Part shown: positions 36,108 to 46,974 of the stretch, piece after piece
Layout: the number at the start of each line of letters is the position of its first letter
Position numbering within the stretch: the stretch's first letter is position 1
Assembly: GCF_032854445.1 (NCBI RefSeq)
Contig: NC_088295.1
Coordinates: 46,241,385 to 46,305,384, forward strand
Reading direction: 5' to 3'
DNA length: 64,000 nucleotides
Source of the DNA: Liolophura sinensis
Lineage: Eukaryota > Mollusca > Polyplacophora > Chitonida > Chitonidae
The notes under the pieces: model-generated
What the model was told of the DNA's origin: nothing
The model's database searches: none
What the model saw: only the letters and a program-made list of their open reading frames with translations
Translations under genes and position numbers: made by a program

Positions 36108-36352
36108 ATAAACAGCTGCCATCAAATCGCGAGGAAGGGCCTATAGGTCTACCTACATATTTGTGTACTCGACGTAGAAGTTGTACACGAACTGTGGATT
36201 CATGGCAAGAATAACAACTACCGGTATTTATCTTCCTGAAAACAATGAAAACTACTGACTGTTTCTCTCCTACATCTTACCATCTTTACTGTTTTCATAT
36301 AATTTCTTACATGGGCCTGTTCTTTGGAAAACTAGGGTTTTAGGTTGTTTTG
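36108..36352 (+). repeat. Dispersed repeat of unknown class, copy 2
   Basis: Partner of 18460-18725 (AACAGCTGCCATCAAATCGCG, ATAATTTCTTACATGGGCC, TTTGGAAAACTAGGGTTTTAG). It lies just past the lectin stop codon and could be part of a long 3' UTR. Confidence 0.6.
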
Positions 36353-36432
36353 CAAATTGTTTTTTTTTTTGCTTTGCATGGTTTGGGAGTAGAGTATTCC
36401 AGATTGAAATATGAAGTCTGTATGAAGTCAGC

Positions 36433-36438
36433 TTTAAT
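36433..36438 (-). other. Possible polyadenylation signal (ATTAAA) of the lectin gene
   Basis: ATTAAA lies 36 bases after the lectin stop codon. It is the common variant hexamer. A canonical AATAAA occurs near 35887, which would give a 3' UTR of about 590 bases running through a dispersed repeat. Confidence 0.35.
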
Positions 36439-36473
36439 CTCCGTGAACTGTTTTATATACGACGTCAAATCTC

Positions 36474-36523
36474 TCAGGATAAAAGATCGAATTCCTCGCC
36501 ATTCATATTACACACCAATCCCC
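36474..36523 (-). CDS. C-type lectin terminal exon
   Basis: A TACTAAT branch-point-like motif and a long T-rich tract ending TTTTTCAG precede the exon. In the required phase it reads RGLVCNMNGEEFDLLS and then TGA. The excellent acceptor and matching phase support it, although the tail has no family conservation to confirm it. Confidence 0.78.
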
Positions 36524-39500
36524 CTGAAAAACAAAACAAAAAATTAGTATAAGAAGTATTATGTATGAGGTGGTATAAGCAAAACGAAAATGTGTATAAA
36601 TGCATGTGGCGGTATGCAAACGAAAAGGTAATAAATGCATGCGGTGGTATGCAAACGAAGAGGTATATAAATGCATGCGGTGGTATGCAAACGAAAAGGT
36701 ATATAAATGCATGTGGCGATATGCCAAGGGGAAGGTAACAAATGCAAGCGGTGGTATGCAAACGAAGAGGTTTATAAATGCATGCGGTGGCATGTAAACG
36801 AAAAGGTATATAAATGCATGTGGTGGTATGTCAAGGAAAAGGTATGTAAATGCATGTCGTGGTATGTCGAGTGAATGAGTGCTTGGGGTTTAACGCCGCA
36901 CCCAACAATTTTTCAGTCATATGACGACGAAGGAATCCTCAGGGTGTATGTAATGCGCCTCCTTGTTGCAGGACGGATTTCCACCGCTCTGTTATCTAGT
37001 GCTGCTTCACTGAGATGACTTAACGAGAGCAAGTAGGGCGCCCCGCCCGAGCCATTATACTGATAGGGGTCAATCAGTCGTTGCACTGTCCCCTTCATGC
37101 TGAACGCCAAGCGAGGAAGTTAAAACTTCCTCGGTTAAAGTCTTAGGTGTGACTTCACCCAGGATCGATCCTGGATCTACTGCTCCCGAAGCGGACGCTC
37201 TACCATCTGTGCTATCCCGGCCGATCAAGTGTCAAGGAAAAGGCACATGGTGGTATGCCAACGAAAAGATGTTATGCAAGCAAATAGTGTTACAGTATGT
37301 ACTAGTGTATGTTAAATTTTAGTTATATACATAACTTCAGATGTACAGTGTACGTTTTGATTACCTCAGGTGCAGTCATTCTCTGTTAATAGCTCTGTTA
37401 TATTTTCTTCAAAATCATTAGATATGAAATAACAGTAGGCCTACCATAATATACACTTCTATACTGACATTCGACCTTTTTGTGAAAGGTAGTTATTTGG
37501 ACTCCTAGAATTCTAAAATAACATCAACACTGGATTGGATTTGTGCTGATGGTTTTTTTTTTTTGGCCAAAATATCCGGTACAGCCTCCCTAAGTTGTTG
37601 CGGAATGTAATTCTGAAATCGACCAACACGAAGTGTTGGAAGAGTTACGGGGAATAACTGCTTCTAATGTGTCGGATCGAGGGTAAGCCACATTTACCGC
37701 ATCTTCACACGTGCATTAAAACTTTGTTAGAGTTACATTCCGCAACTACCTCTCTAAGTTATGGAAATCCCTATACTCACGCTTGATATCTTTCTCACAT
37801 ATGTATGGGATTTTGAGTGTACACTGACTTGTGTACCATTTCCCGTCTACATTCAAGGTGACACAGTCTGGTACCACTTTGCCATCATGATCAGGTTCTA
37901 AAAATGTGAGAAAGCTGTGCTATTTAGGTTGTTATTTTTCATCCATTGATCAAATTTTGTTATTATTTGTTTATTTGCTTGTTGTTTTACGCCATACTCA
38001 AAAATATTTCATTTATACGACGTCTACCAGTATTATGGTGGGTGGAAACCGGGCAGAGCCCGGGGGAAACCCACGATCGACCGCAGATTGCTGTGACATA
38101 CCATCCCACGTATGGTCGGAGAGGAAGCCAGCATGAGCTGGACTTGAACTCACAGCGACTGCACTGGTGAGGCGCTCCTGGGTCTGCTCCTCGCTGGCGC
38201 GTTAACCACCTCGGCCGTGGAGGTCTCTGGACTGTTATTACGTATATCCACTCATAAAAAATAAACATCAGCCTGGTCGACAATATAAATGTTCAGGTAA
38301 AACCTGTACAGGGCCTGCTGCAAGACTAAGTCGTATCGGTTGGTTTGAAAGACGTACATAGGCATGTGCCGCTATTCAAGGGACACATGCGTGATGCATA
38401 TGGATCCAATCTCTCATTTAGTTGTAAAGGTTAAATATAATATAAAATATTATAATATATGCGTTGCACATGCGCATACTCCACCAATCTCCCATTTCAT
38501 AGGTAGCTGAAACCAACGTGCGTGGCTGTTGTATATTACCGTCTTTCGCCAGATACGTGACAATCCTCCTGACTTAAAGCCCCAGCCGAATTGTAGGGTG
38601 AGCATGGTTCGGACAATTTTATTGGCCAGTGGCCGATCCACGCAGTGAGGCCAAATCTTTAAAGCAAAGAGGCTAAAAATTATTTTCCCCATTTAAATCT
38701 TTTTTAATTGTATGGTGGGATGTACTGACCACACGGATAATACATTTCACCAGTCACTCAACTTTAAAGCCTGTATTCAAATCTGAGTAAATCTCTTGCT
38801 AACTCTTTTCTCATTTAAAATGTGGCGGTGCATCAAAAAGGTAATTTTAGATTAAATACCTGTCTTAGAACTAGACAAGAGTTCCGTTACGTCACTAACG
38901 ACATACACTACCAAAGTGACCAATCATACATCTAACCGTACTTAATTAGGTGAGGAAATATCCATGAAAAATAAGTAAAGGTATTTTGAGATACAGTATA
39001 CAGTTTTCAATGGTCTTTCCACTGATGCTTACTTCTTGTAACAGTTTCTTTCCGTTTAAACCAATGACCCAGCAAGATCTATAGCCGTCCCCCTGGGCCC
39101 AGTTGTTCGCAAATGTATTAGCCAATACTGGTATTAAGTCATATTTTATACTTAAAATCTAACCAAACTCAGTAGCCAATTCAGTTCTCCAAAGTCTAAG
39201 TATAACATCAGCGGTTATAATTCATATTTAATACACTGTTACGCAATTATTTTTGGTCTAAGTATATGCAAAATAGGAGACTTTTTTAAACTCAAATCTG
39301 GTATTGTGTGTTACATCAGTTTTAACAACCGAGCCCAGAGTTCCATATAACATGCTTTATCTGGGATTAAGCTAGTGGACGATCTTCAGTCATACCCTAT
39401 CATCAGTCTTAATCAAAAGTCTTTCTTACCGATTTTCCAGTTCGTGTAATTTATAGGTGTGTCCCTTTCCCACAAATATTCCGTATCGTTCTCATAGTAA

Positions 39501-41225
39501 AGTCCTGTGTAGGCTTCACTCAAACCGGCGTCCGCCAAAAGTTTGGTCACGAAGTCGTTTTCTTCTTGGCTTTTCAGAGTGACCAGTTTGCCATCCAAAT
39601 CAAAACAGAATTTCTCCGCGTCTACAAAGTTCAGCGGAGATGAATAGATACCGTAACACGCGTACACGAAACGTCTCCACTCCTCCTGGCATATCTCTGT
39701 AAATAAAATATATAGATGGGAAAATGAGTGATCACACTGATATTTACGTCATTATACAGACTGATCTATCGTTTAATTAATTGATTGGTTGATTGACGTG
39801 AATAATTTAACTGAATAGATTGAATTAGATTTGGACTGGCTAAGCGTGAATGATATGATCTTTTTGAGAAATGTCTTAATTCGATGATTTGTCTTACGAA
39901 TTGAATGTTGGAAGGGAAGAAACATCATACCACACCTTGGAAAGGTTTCAAAAATCTCATGAAAATTTATACCATTAAACGACCACAAATGGAACAATAG
40001 AGTGCAATTTAACCTGGAACTGCATATTCTAGAAAATTTGCGTGACTTGGGAACTATATGCAAAGACCTATATACACGTATATGCTGACACAGGCTGATT
40101 GATTATTGTACCTGGTGCCCGAAAAACATACTAACTTAAAGCCACAGCCGATATAGCGATAGGTGGATTCGAACACGAGACCTCTTTAATCTAGGGCCTG
40201 TTACCACAGCGAACCAGTGGTTCAATCATCTGAGTCAGCAAGGTTCCACATTGCTGGATTTGAACATTGTAGTAAAGCTTTTTCAAATTTTAATTATTTA
40301 TTTGACTGGTGATTTTGGCCGTGCTCAAAAATATTTCACATATACGACGGTGGCCATAGCAGGAAACAGGGCGGAGCCCGGGGGAAGCCCATGACCATCC
40401 GCAGGTTACTGTCAGACCTCTTTATAATTTTAAGGTTCAGTCTAAGACAACAAAATCCCAGATCAGACATTCCATGTATTAATAATGTTTCTAATATATG
40501 TGGGAGTTTGCCCATGTTCTGCTGCTAGACTAAGTATGACCGAGACCCGGTCCCTTTGCATTGCTTTCGTGTTATTGTGTGCTAAATATATGATGGCAAC
40601 TCATCATTTTGATTAATTTTGGACTAGTTTAATACATTGCAGGTAACATCATGATATCATTTTCCTTTAAATCTCCTTAAGCCATTGTCCTATATTGGAG
40701 ACGTACAATTAAGTTGCTATTGTTAACCATTTAGATGACCAGTTGAATTAAACCTCTAACTGCATGATGTGAAGTTCCATGAAGCCGCGGTTTTTGCCAA
40801 TATATATTTCCCTATATTCAAGTGCAGTCTCGTGAAACTTCATCCCATATTAGACAAGGGCGAGAGAATGCGAGATTTGGCAATGAAATCAGACTTAAAA
40901 AAAACAGGTATAATGGTAGTTTTTGGAAATACATGTAACAGTTTCTAAGGCAAAGTGTATGTTGTTCTTAAAATGAAAATTATCATCGCAAAAACAAAAC
41001 AAAAAACAAAAAAAAAACAAAAACAAAAAAAAAACAAAACAAACAAAAACGAAACCAACACAATACATAAAAATAAGATAATCATGCATTCAATCTTCAA
41101 TCAATATGAAAATATATGTTTGTTCGAAACATACTGACTGTGCCGGCGGATGCCATAAAAAGATTAACAGACAAGATCAGCATAGTGTAGCACCACGACT
41201 TTGATAGTAGGCCTAACTGCGCCAT
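36474..41225 (-). CDS. Secreted C-type lectin-domain protein, four exons, complete
   Basis: Exons 41225-41135, 39696-39430, 37897-37781 and 36523-36474 give 525 bases (174 residues plus stop), all introns phase 1. Residues 1-30 form a signal peptide with hydrophobic core TMLILSVNLFMASA. The rest is one long-form CTLD with all six expected cysteines (ICQEEW, ACYG, FCFDLDG, PDCV, SQCT, PYICEK) and a conserved NW. Such proteins are secreted and bind carbohydrate or other ligands, often in invertebrate immunity or biomineral matrices. The first calcium motif is EPD. The usual WND is replaced by WYT, so calcium-dependent sugar binding may be weakened. The tail after the domain is short and acidic. 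There is no transmembrane segment and no second domain. Confidence 0.92.
36590..36871 (+). repeat. 36-bp tandem array in lectin intron 3
   Basis: About eight imperfect units such as AAATGCATGCGGTGGTATGC followed by AAACGAAAAGGTATAT, 35-37 bases apart. A remnant follows the SINE at 37227-37270. Open frames in it are repeat artefacts. Confidence 0.93.
36872..37226 (-). mobile_element. SINE family 2, full length, in lectin intron 3
   Basis: On the minus strand the head reads GGGATAGCACAGATGGTAGA (box A) and GGATCGATCCTGGG (box B). The far end carries GGGGTTTAACGCCGCACCC. It interrupts the 36-bp array, which resumes after it (GTCAAGGAAAAGG). The family differs from family 1 in body and head. Confidence 0.88.
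37597..37746. repeat. 14-bp inverted repeat in lectin intron 3
   Basis: GTTGCGGAATGTAA and TTACATTCCGCAAC enclose 122 bases. CTAAGTT lies beside both. It may be a small MITE. Confidence 0.7.
37781..37897 (-). CDS. C-type lectin exon 3 (C-terminal CTLD half)
   Basis: The exon is 117 nt, with acceptor TTTTTAG|AACC and donor AAGC|GTGAGT, phase 1-1. It encodes EPDHDGKVVPDC, then NVDGKWYTSQC and IPYICEKDIK. If the donor were not used, reading would stop 11 codons later. Confidence 0.94.
37962..38228 (-). mobile_element. SINE family 1, near full length, in lectin intron 2
   Basis: Tail TTTGTTTATTTGCTTGTTG, complete body and diverged tRNA head ending CGGCCGTGGAGGTC. It sits about 65 bases upstream of exon 3 on the gene's strand and in the same orientation as the gene. 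Confidence 0.9.
39093..39338. mobile_element. MITE family C-like element in lectin intron 2
   Basis: CTGGGCCCAGTTGTT at the left and AACAACCGAGCCCAG at the right are near-perfect inverted copies around an AT-rich interior. Confidence 0.72.
39430..39696 (-). CDS. C-type lectin exon 2 (N-terminal CTLD half)
   Basis: The exon is 267 nt, with acceptor TTTATTTACAG|AG and donor ATCG|GTAAGA, phase 1-1. It carries three cysteines, FVDAEKFCFDLDGKLVTLKS, the YTGLYYEN equivalent of the WIGL core, and TNWKI at the end. Confidence 0.95.
40128..40250 (-). mobile_element. Family 4 SINE head fragment in lectin intron 1
   Basis: ACTTAAAGCCACAGCC, GGATTCGAACACGAGACCTC and CAATCATCTGAGTCAGCAAG correspond to the family 4 head. 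Confidence 0.65.
40292..40425 (-). mobile_element. SINE family 1, 5'-truncated, in lectin intron 1
   Basis: TAATTATTTATTTGACTGGTG leads to CGGAGCCCGGGGGAAGCCC and GTCAGACCTC, where it ends. Confidence 0.88.
40985..41050 (+). repeat. A-rich (AAAAC)n tract in lectin intron 1
   Basis: Runs of A broken by single C. A similar tract is at 60800-60855. Confidence 0.93.
41135..41225 (-). CDS. C-type lectin exon 1 (signal peptide)
   Basis: The ATG is in strong context (ACAAAATGG) at 41225. The exon encodes MAQLGLLSKSWCYTMLILSV and LFMASAGTV and ends at GTCA|GTATGT, phase 1. Joining it to exon 2 gives a Lys codon followed by ICQEEW. Confidence 0.88.
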
Positions 41226-41280
41226 TTTGTCCTCAACAATCCCAGCGGGTTATCTGTAAACACGAAAGACGCAAAACCAC

Positions 41281-41288
41281 TATATATA
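41281..41288 (-). promoter_or_regulatory. TATA box of the C-type lectin gene
   Basis: CTATATATAG lies about 56 bases upstream of the lectin ATG. Transcription would start around 41250-41257, giving a 5' leader of roughly 30 bases. Confidence 0.65.
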
Positions 41289-41680
41289 GCCGTATGGAGT
41301 ATCTCCCTGCACTTTTCAAGCCAGGGTAACAAGCCAGTATATACATATGCATGTATATACATAGTCTTTCAAGTTGCGTACTTTATTTGTTTGTTTGTCC
41401 GTTTGTCAACATAAGACGTATATATCTGCAACGTGGACGAAGTGATTTCCATGGTGACCTGTTACTCACACTTATATGTGGCTCAAATAGACGGGAGAGA
41501 GTGGTTACCAGATCTGACTTGAATGAAATTGGTCCCAGATCAAGCCAGTTCAAGATCATTATACTCAATAAAGCCAACAATAACAAAACATGCTGGAAAA
41601 ACTACTTTTCGTTCATTTCGTGAGCTTCAAGATCTATGTAAAAGACAACAACAAAGTTTTCCAATATAATAGTTACATAC

Positions 41681-41927
41681 CTGTTTGTACCAAACGCCAA
41701 GCACCACTGGTATCAAACACATCGCAACCGTGTAAAACAAGGAACAAAAAGTAACGGTATACAGAGTAACGGAAGACTGTATAGTTAAACGTATTCTGCA
41801 CAAAACGTCCTATAAGGTATTGTTCAGAAACCAAAGCTTTGGAGGGGTCTGTTTTCTTCTTGTTCATCTTTGTTCCTTTAAGCAACCAAACACAAAGGAT
41901 TGTTGAAACGAAGCTAAGGGAGTACAT
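41681..41927 (-). CDS. Candidate first exon with signal peptide, upstream of the lectin gene
   Basis: From an ATG at 41927, 82 codons stay open to a good donor (ACAAACAG|GTATGT, phase 1). The start MYSLSFVSTILCVWLLKG looks like a signal peptide, followed by a Lys-rich and then an aromatic stretch. The phase would allow splicing to lectin exon 2, making it a possible alternative first exon. No domain is recognised and no TATA was seen. Confidence 0.25.
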
Positions 41928-42949
41928 TATTCATAAATCTAGTGTAAAGCTATCTGTATTATTCATTCACAGACAGATGATTCCGTTTCTTGCTTTTCAA
42001 TTCTCTTTTTCACTTACTGTACTTCTATTTATCTCTTTAGTCGTACCGATATCATGCATTTTGCTTTTGGGGTATGGTTTAATTAATAATTTAGTCAGAA
42101 GGGTTTTGTTAACAAACTCAGCTGTGTATATCGTGCTCTCCATAAAGGGAGATGTTTTGGAAGCATCAAATTGGATATATTTATATATACCTTACTATAC
42201 TCTTACCAGCACTCGTATAATTTGTCCTTACGGAAACAATTTCAAAGGAAGAGTATGGAAACTTGTTTAAAATGTTGTGTACATACTGCTTTTTAAATTA
42301 AAGGGTTATTTAACACATCCATATTTGTGTAGTCATTAGGAGATGGGGAAACTTTTACATGTTCATTATTACATTTGACAACAAATTCTGTTTTTTCATT
42401 ATGTTACAGCGTTTTCCTATCACTTTATGGTGGGCTTCCAGATCCACGGAAGTATCACGAAGGGAGACAACTGGAAACGACTTTTGGTACGCGTTTATTT
42501 CTCTGGTTATTTCCCATGTATTAAAGGACAAGACAGCACATGGCTAAAACATATTTCAATCGAAAGCAGGATTCTCAAGCCTTCTAAAAAGTATCATACT
42601 TTATTATTTTAATGAGATTTCACCGACTAACATGTAGAACAAAAATGTCAATACTCCACAAATGACTGGTGTGGATCAAGGCAGACATCTTCAGAATTTT
42701 ATCCAATCAAACACGGTGCTATCAGATTGCGCGGCCTAAGCTGTGACGTAGTCTTTACCCATTCACTCCATAACGTGACATATGATAACACAGAACTACT
42801 GCATAAGACATCATTTTGAGATAGTTTACAAGGATTTAGCTGAAGCTGTATCAAGACGAAACTGTCACCAAACTTTTACTGTGGTAAAAAAAATCGCAGA
42901 GGGCCAGGTAATGTTCAGTTTTTCGATAAAATGGTTCATTTGCTTTTTC

Positions 42950-43190
42950 TTTGATAGGTATTTAACGCCGTACTCAAGAATGTTTCACTTATATGATGGA
43001 GGTCATGCGTGTTTACGAGTGGAGGAAACCAGAGCGCATTTAGTAAACCACCGCCCTTCGCTATGTACGGGTACTTGACAAACCTCCTGACTTAAAGTCA
43101 CAGCCCAAGCCTGAGCGCTGGATTAGAACACGCGACCTCATTGGTCAAGGGATTGACAGTCTGAGCCATCTGAGCCACTTAAGGCGGTAT
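42950..43190 (-). mobile_element. tRNA-derived SINE, family 4
   Basis: The body start TTTAACGCCGTACTCAAGAA is shared with family 1, but it continues GTTTACGAGTGGAGGAAACC, CCTCCTGACTTAAAGTCACA and ends in a tRNA-like head with AACACGCGACCTCATTGG and CTGAGCCATCTGAGCCACTT. A head fragment recurs at 40128-40250. Confidence 0.75.
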
Positions 43191-43825
43191 AGCCTTCCTG
43201 TATAGTACAATGGACTGAAACTGACCTGTAGGCCTGTCGACGTGGACAAGATTAGACTCAGTTCCAACACACAATGCCAAGCAATACATAATCATGTTTT
43301 CTTCATTAAGTCAAGGAAATGAAGTTTCTCTCTTTTTTGCTGAAAGTTAATATAGGGAGTTGAACAGTGACTCGAATATAAGGTTTCTTTAAGGACGTGA
43401 GTTCTTATAAGTGTCAATTCCTGCGTGGACCAGCGTTTGCTGCAGCTCTATTGAAGGCAATGCATGCTGGCGTCAAGGTTACTTGGGCGTCGTCTGTTGT
43501 ACCGTTGGTCGGCAATGTTTTGTTTGTTTGATTGTGGTTTGACATCGCTTTCATCAATAATTTTGTCATATCAACATGATGCCCTTGTAGCAGATCGGAC
43601 ACAATGCCGACACATTTATTGTGCGGCTTCAGTGGAATGTCATGCTGAAGACACTTGGCTCAACCAAGTCACATTACACTGACTTCGGGCCGAAAAACAC
43701 TAGGCCTAATTCCTATTATGTTGAGCGACAAGTGAGGTACAGGGTTATCGTGCCAGACATATTGAGAAAATCCGACGAAAACATAGAAAATAATACTAAG
43801 AGCGAAAGATATTTCTGAGAGGTTG

Positions 43826-43900
43826 GTCTTGGCAGAGTGGTCAATGGCTTTGGTTTGTCTAACACTCGCATGATACACAAGGTTCCGGTTCAAACCTGCC
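43826..43900 (+). other. tRNA-like sequence (Leu/Ser-type), probably decayed or SINE head
   Basis: TGGCAGAGTGGTCAATGGC resembles box A, and GGTTCAAACC about 43 bases later resembles box B. The T-stem does not pair well, so a working tRNA is unlikely. Confidence 0.35.
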
Positions 43901-44124
43901 TATAGTACGGGAAATTTTGCTCAGATTATGCGATCGACCAAGCTCATGCGGTCATTTTTCGCAGTGCTATACCTTCCTTAAAGACCACTTGTATTCTACC
44001 AATAGGTTATGCATATCTGTAAGTTGTCAGTTACTTGCCAAACGTCGCTGGTTTACTCCAACCATAAATAGATATTTATTAGTTATGAACAAGATATCTA
44101 TTAGTTATGTAATAATGAAATACA

Positions 44125-44166
44125 TTTATTTATATGATTGGTGTTTTACGCCATATTCAAGATTTG
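44125..44166 (-). mobile_element. SINE family 1, tail fragment
   Basis: TTATATGATTGGTGTTTTACG and CCATATTCAAG only. Confidence 0.75.
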
Positions 44167-45085
44167 ACTTAAAAATCCCTGAGGAATAAAGAACTACAGG
44201 TATATTTTGATATAAAGGAAGGAGGGAAAAAGCATGCTTAACGAGACGCCATATATCTCACCACATAGTCTGTGATATTTAGCAGAGTTCATGGAAAAAT
44301 ACTTTTTATACTTCACTTTGATACAAATAACAAGATCATTGATTTATGGATCGGAAGTTTATCATTATTATATAATACCTACAATATCAATAAAGATACG
44401 AGCACTGCCCATACACAACGGTCTTAGCGAGGCTAGTCCAGGCTCTGGACTATGGACGTATATTTAGGGTTAATGAAATCCTGTGATAGCAAGACGAACC
44501 TTGTTATAGGCCTGGGGATTTATACTTCTAGCCAAGATCGAGAAATTTACCGAACATTTCAAGCGAATTTTATGTCCTTGTGTATTGTCCTTCTCCGCAC
44601 GCGTATTGGTTATTTTTTTCAGGAATGTGATTTTTTAATATCTCGATACTTATGACATTTCGATTTCCGTAAACATAAACGCAAAATACTCGGTTCATTA
44701 AAGAGGTATAATTACAAAAAAACAAATTAACTTTTGATGAATTAAAACATTCATGTGGTAAACAATCTACAGAAACCTTATCTCATGGTTCAATTGCTTG
44801 ACGTTTTAGAGTAGATTTTCGTGACACAAACTGAAATGTTTTACGTATGAATATTTTATTCATACGTGATAGAATGTTATCATTTTGAAGAGAATATCGT
44901 GAAGAGCGTTATCTCGCTCATGGTGGGCAGCTTGCCAGAGCGTTGGTTTGGGATAGGGATTGTATTTCACCAACAGTTTTCCTTCTCCCGTCTATACAGG
45001 CCTATTGCTAATATTGCCATCAGTTCAGGATCAAGAAAACGTTGTCAGGAAAAACTTTTCTTGGCGAAACGCAAACAGCTCGGTC

Positions 45086-45170
45086 ATGGCTCAGCAGTGG
45101 GTCAAGAATCTTATCTCTTATCCCTCCACGGTTTTCATGGTGCTTTTGTTGATTATGATTGCACGCCACG
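45086..45170 (+). CDS. Candidate signal-peptide first exon, plus strand
   Basis: The ATG at 45086 (G at -3 and +4) opens MAQQWVKNLISYPS, then the hydrophobic core TVFMVLLLIMIA, and ends at CACG|GTGAGG, phase 1. Length, MAQ start and phase resemble the lectin first exon on the other strand, suggesting a related secreted protein gene. No CTLD exon was found downstream. A strong acceptor at 49529 would add only about 10 codons. Confidence 0.35.
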
Positions 45171-45742
45171 GTGAGGCTCGCTAAACGCCACTGCAGTTGT
45201 GAATGCAGAAGTCTTTCGGCGCTGCGTTTCATGGCACACCTGTTCTTGCTTGTCTACTTACAACTCACGCTAACGTACAAGTGTACGATTGTTCCGCAAT
45301 CACACAATCTCATTATTAAACGCACTGTTTCTTGTCGCAGTCAGCGGATTTGTATTGAAAATTCAGACAACATATGAAAAACCGTCATATAACAATCATT
45401 GCGAGTTCATCTGCTGTTTGTAGATCTACTCTCGCAACTCCAGTCTGATGGGATACAGCGTGTCAGAAGGATGTACATGAACCATTTGTCGCCCGGAAAC
45501 AATCTTGATAGCTTTTGTGAAATATTGACGAAGTTTTCATTGGTCAACATTGGTCAGTTATTAGATAAAAGGAATGAAAAAAATCCGAAAAAACAATATA
45601 CTGAAACCAACATAGTACCTTAAAAAACAAAAGTGTACGTTATACGTCTCTTGCGTATAGATACAATAGGTGTACTTTTATATCCACATCCAAAACAACA
45701 TATCACTCTGAAAAACAAAGGTCTATACTGCATGGCCTCTTT

Positions 45743-45875
45743 TGCTTATTTATTTATTTGTATAATTAATGTTTTACGTCGTACTCAAGAATATTTCACT
45801 CATACGACGGCCGGGACCAGCAATAGGGTGAGAGGAAAAAGGGCAGAGCCCGTGGGAAACCCACGCAAGCAAACA
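45743..45875 (-). mobile_element. SINE family 1, 5'-truncated
   Basis: TTATTTATTTATTTG tail, then body to GAGCCCGTGGGAAACCCACG. Confidence 0.88.
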
Positions 45876-45999
45876 GTGGGTCTTTATATTGTGCATCCAA
45901 ATTAACATACCACCCTGAAACCAAAAGTGCGTATGATATCTCTTGCACATAGATGAAAAAACATATTTACACATCTACATCCCAATGAAACTCTATGTG

Positions 46000-46345
46000 A
46001 CCTAAACTCGGTCAGAAATTGTCTGTCACCCCATTTATCTGTCAGCAGATGTGTATGACCCCATCGAGTCTACCAGCAGTTTTGTGACCTCACTGAGCCA
46101 CTCAGCAGTTGTGACCTCATCAAGTCTGTCAGCAGTTGTGTATGACATCATCGAGTCTATCAGTAATTTCCTGTGACCATATTGAGTCTGTCAGAAGTTG
46201 TGTGTGACCTTATCGAGTCTGTCAGCAGTTGTATGTGACCTCATCGAGTCTGTCAGCAGTTGTTTGGGACACTGTCCAGCCTGTCAACAATTATCTGTGC
46301 AATCATCGAGTCAGACAGCAATTGCCCGTCACCTCATCGTACTTA
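46000..46345 (+). repeat. About 32-bp tandem array, TCGAGTCTGTCAGCAGTTGT type
   Basis: About ten imperfect units of GTGTGACCTCATCGAGTCTG and TCAGCAGTT. No stable coding frame. Confidence 0.92.
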
Positions 46346-46974
46346 TCGTACCCGTACTCTTGTACTTACACACAAGGAGCTGAAGAGCAGAGTAATTAAC
46401 CATGTCCTCTTTCATCACTATAACACATAGCGCATGTGCAGGAATACTCTTATGTAAAACACAAATCAGAACAATAAATTAACTGATAAATAATACTGAC
46501 ACCTTGCACACACTAATCGATGGATTTTACATATGGCTTCTCAGATTCGTCCGGGTCTGGAAGCTGGAATTTACTACCTGAAGATACATAAGTCACCCCA
46601 ATATTAGCTTGAATCCGGGAAACTTTGAAAGGGCAGAGATTTTTTTACCATGAAAGGCAGATTAAGCACTTGGGCGATCACGTGGAGCAACTATGAGGTC
46701 AATCTCACCAAATCGCAATTGCTCGCAATGATGTAGAGCAAGCCAGTGGTTCGAGAGATCTGAGATTAATTCTAATTTAAATCTGAACAACGTCAGTCAG
46801 TTTCAGGATTGTTATGCCGTTTAATTAAAAAAAGTAATGTACGTTAAGATCGTAAACATTTATTCGGGTATAATTACGAATGAAGCGTTTGCTGGACTCT
46901 TTTTTATCCAGCATGTAGCATATATAACTCTAACATCAAGTAAGTTGTCCGACATTGACGTGGATACAATGCTT

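Noticed and set aside
36474-36797. Overlapping open frames with repeated HAFIYLFVC or CMRWYAN
   Set aside because: These are translations of the 36-bp intron array. Only the last 16 codons, at 36523-36474, are taken as lectin coding.
41839-42270. 143-residue plus-strand open frame with a hydrophobic segment
   Set aside because: No domain recognised, no splice or promoter support, very AT-rich, and overlaps a minus-strand candidate exon.
42419-42545. Plus-strand acceptor (ATGTTACAG) followed by open frames
   Set aside because: Two frames are open equally long and neither resembles a known family; possible decayed element.
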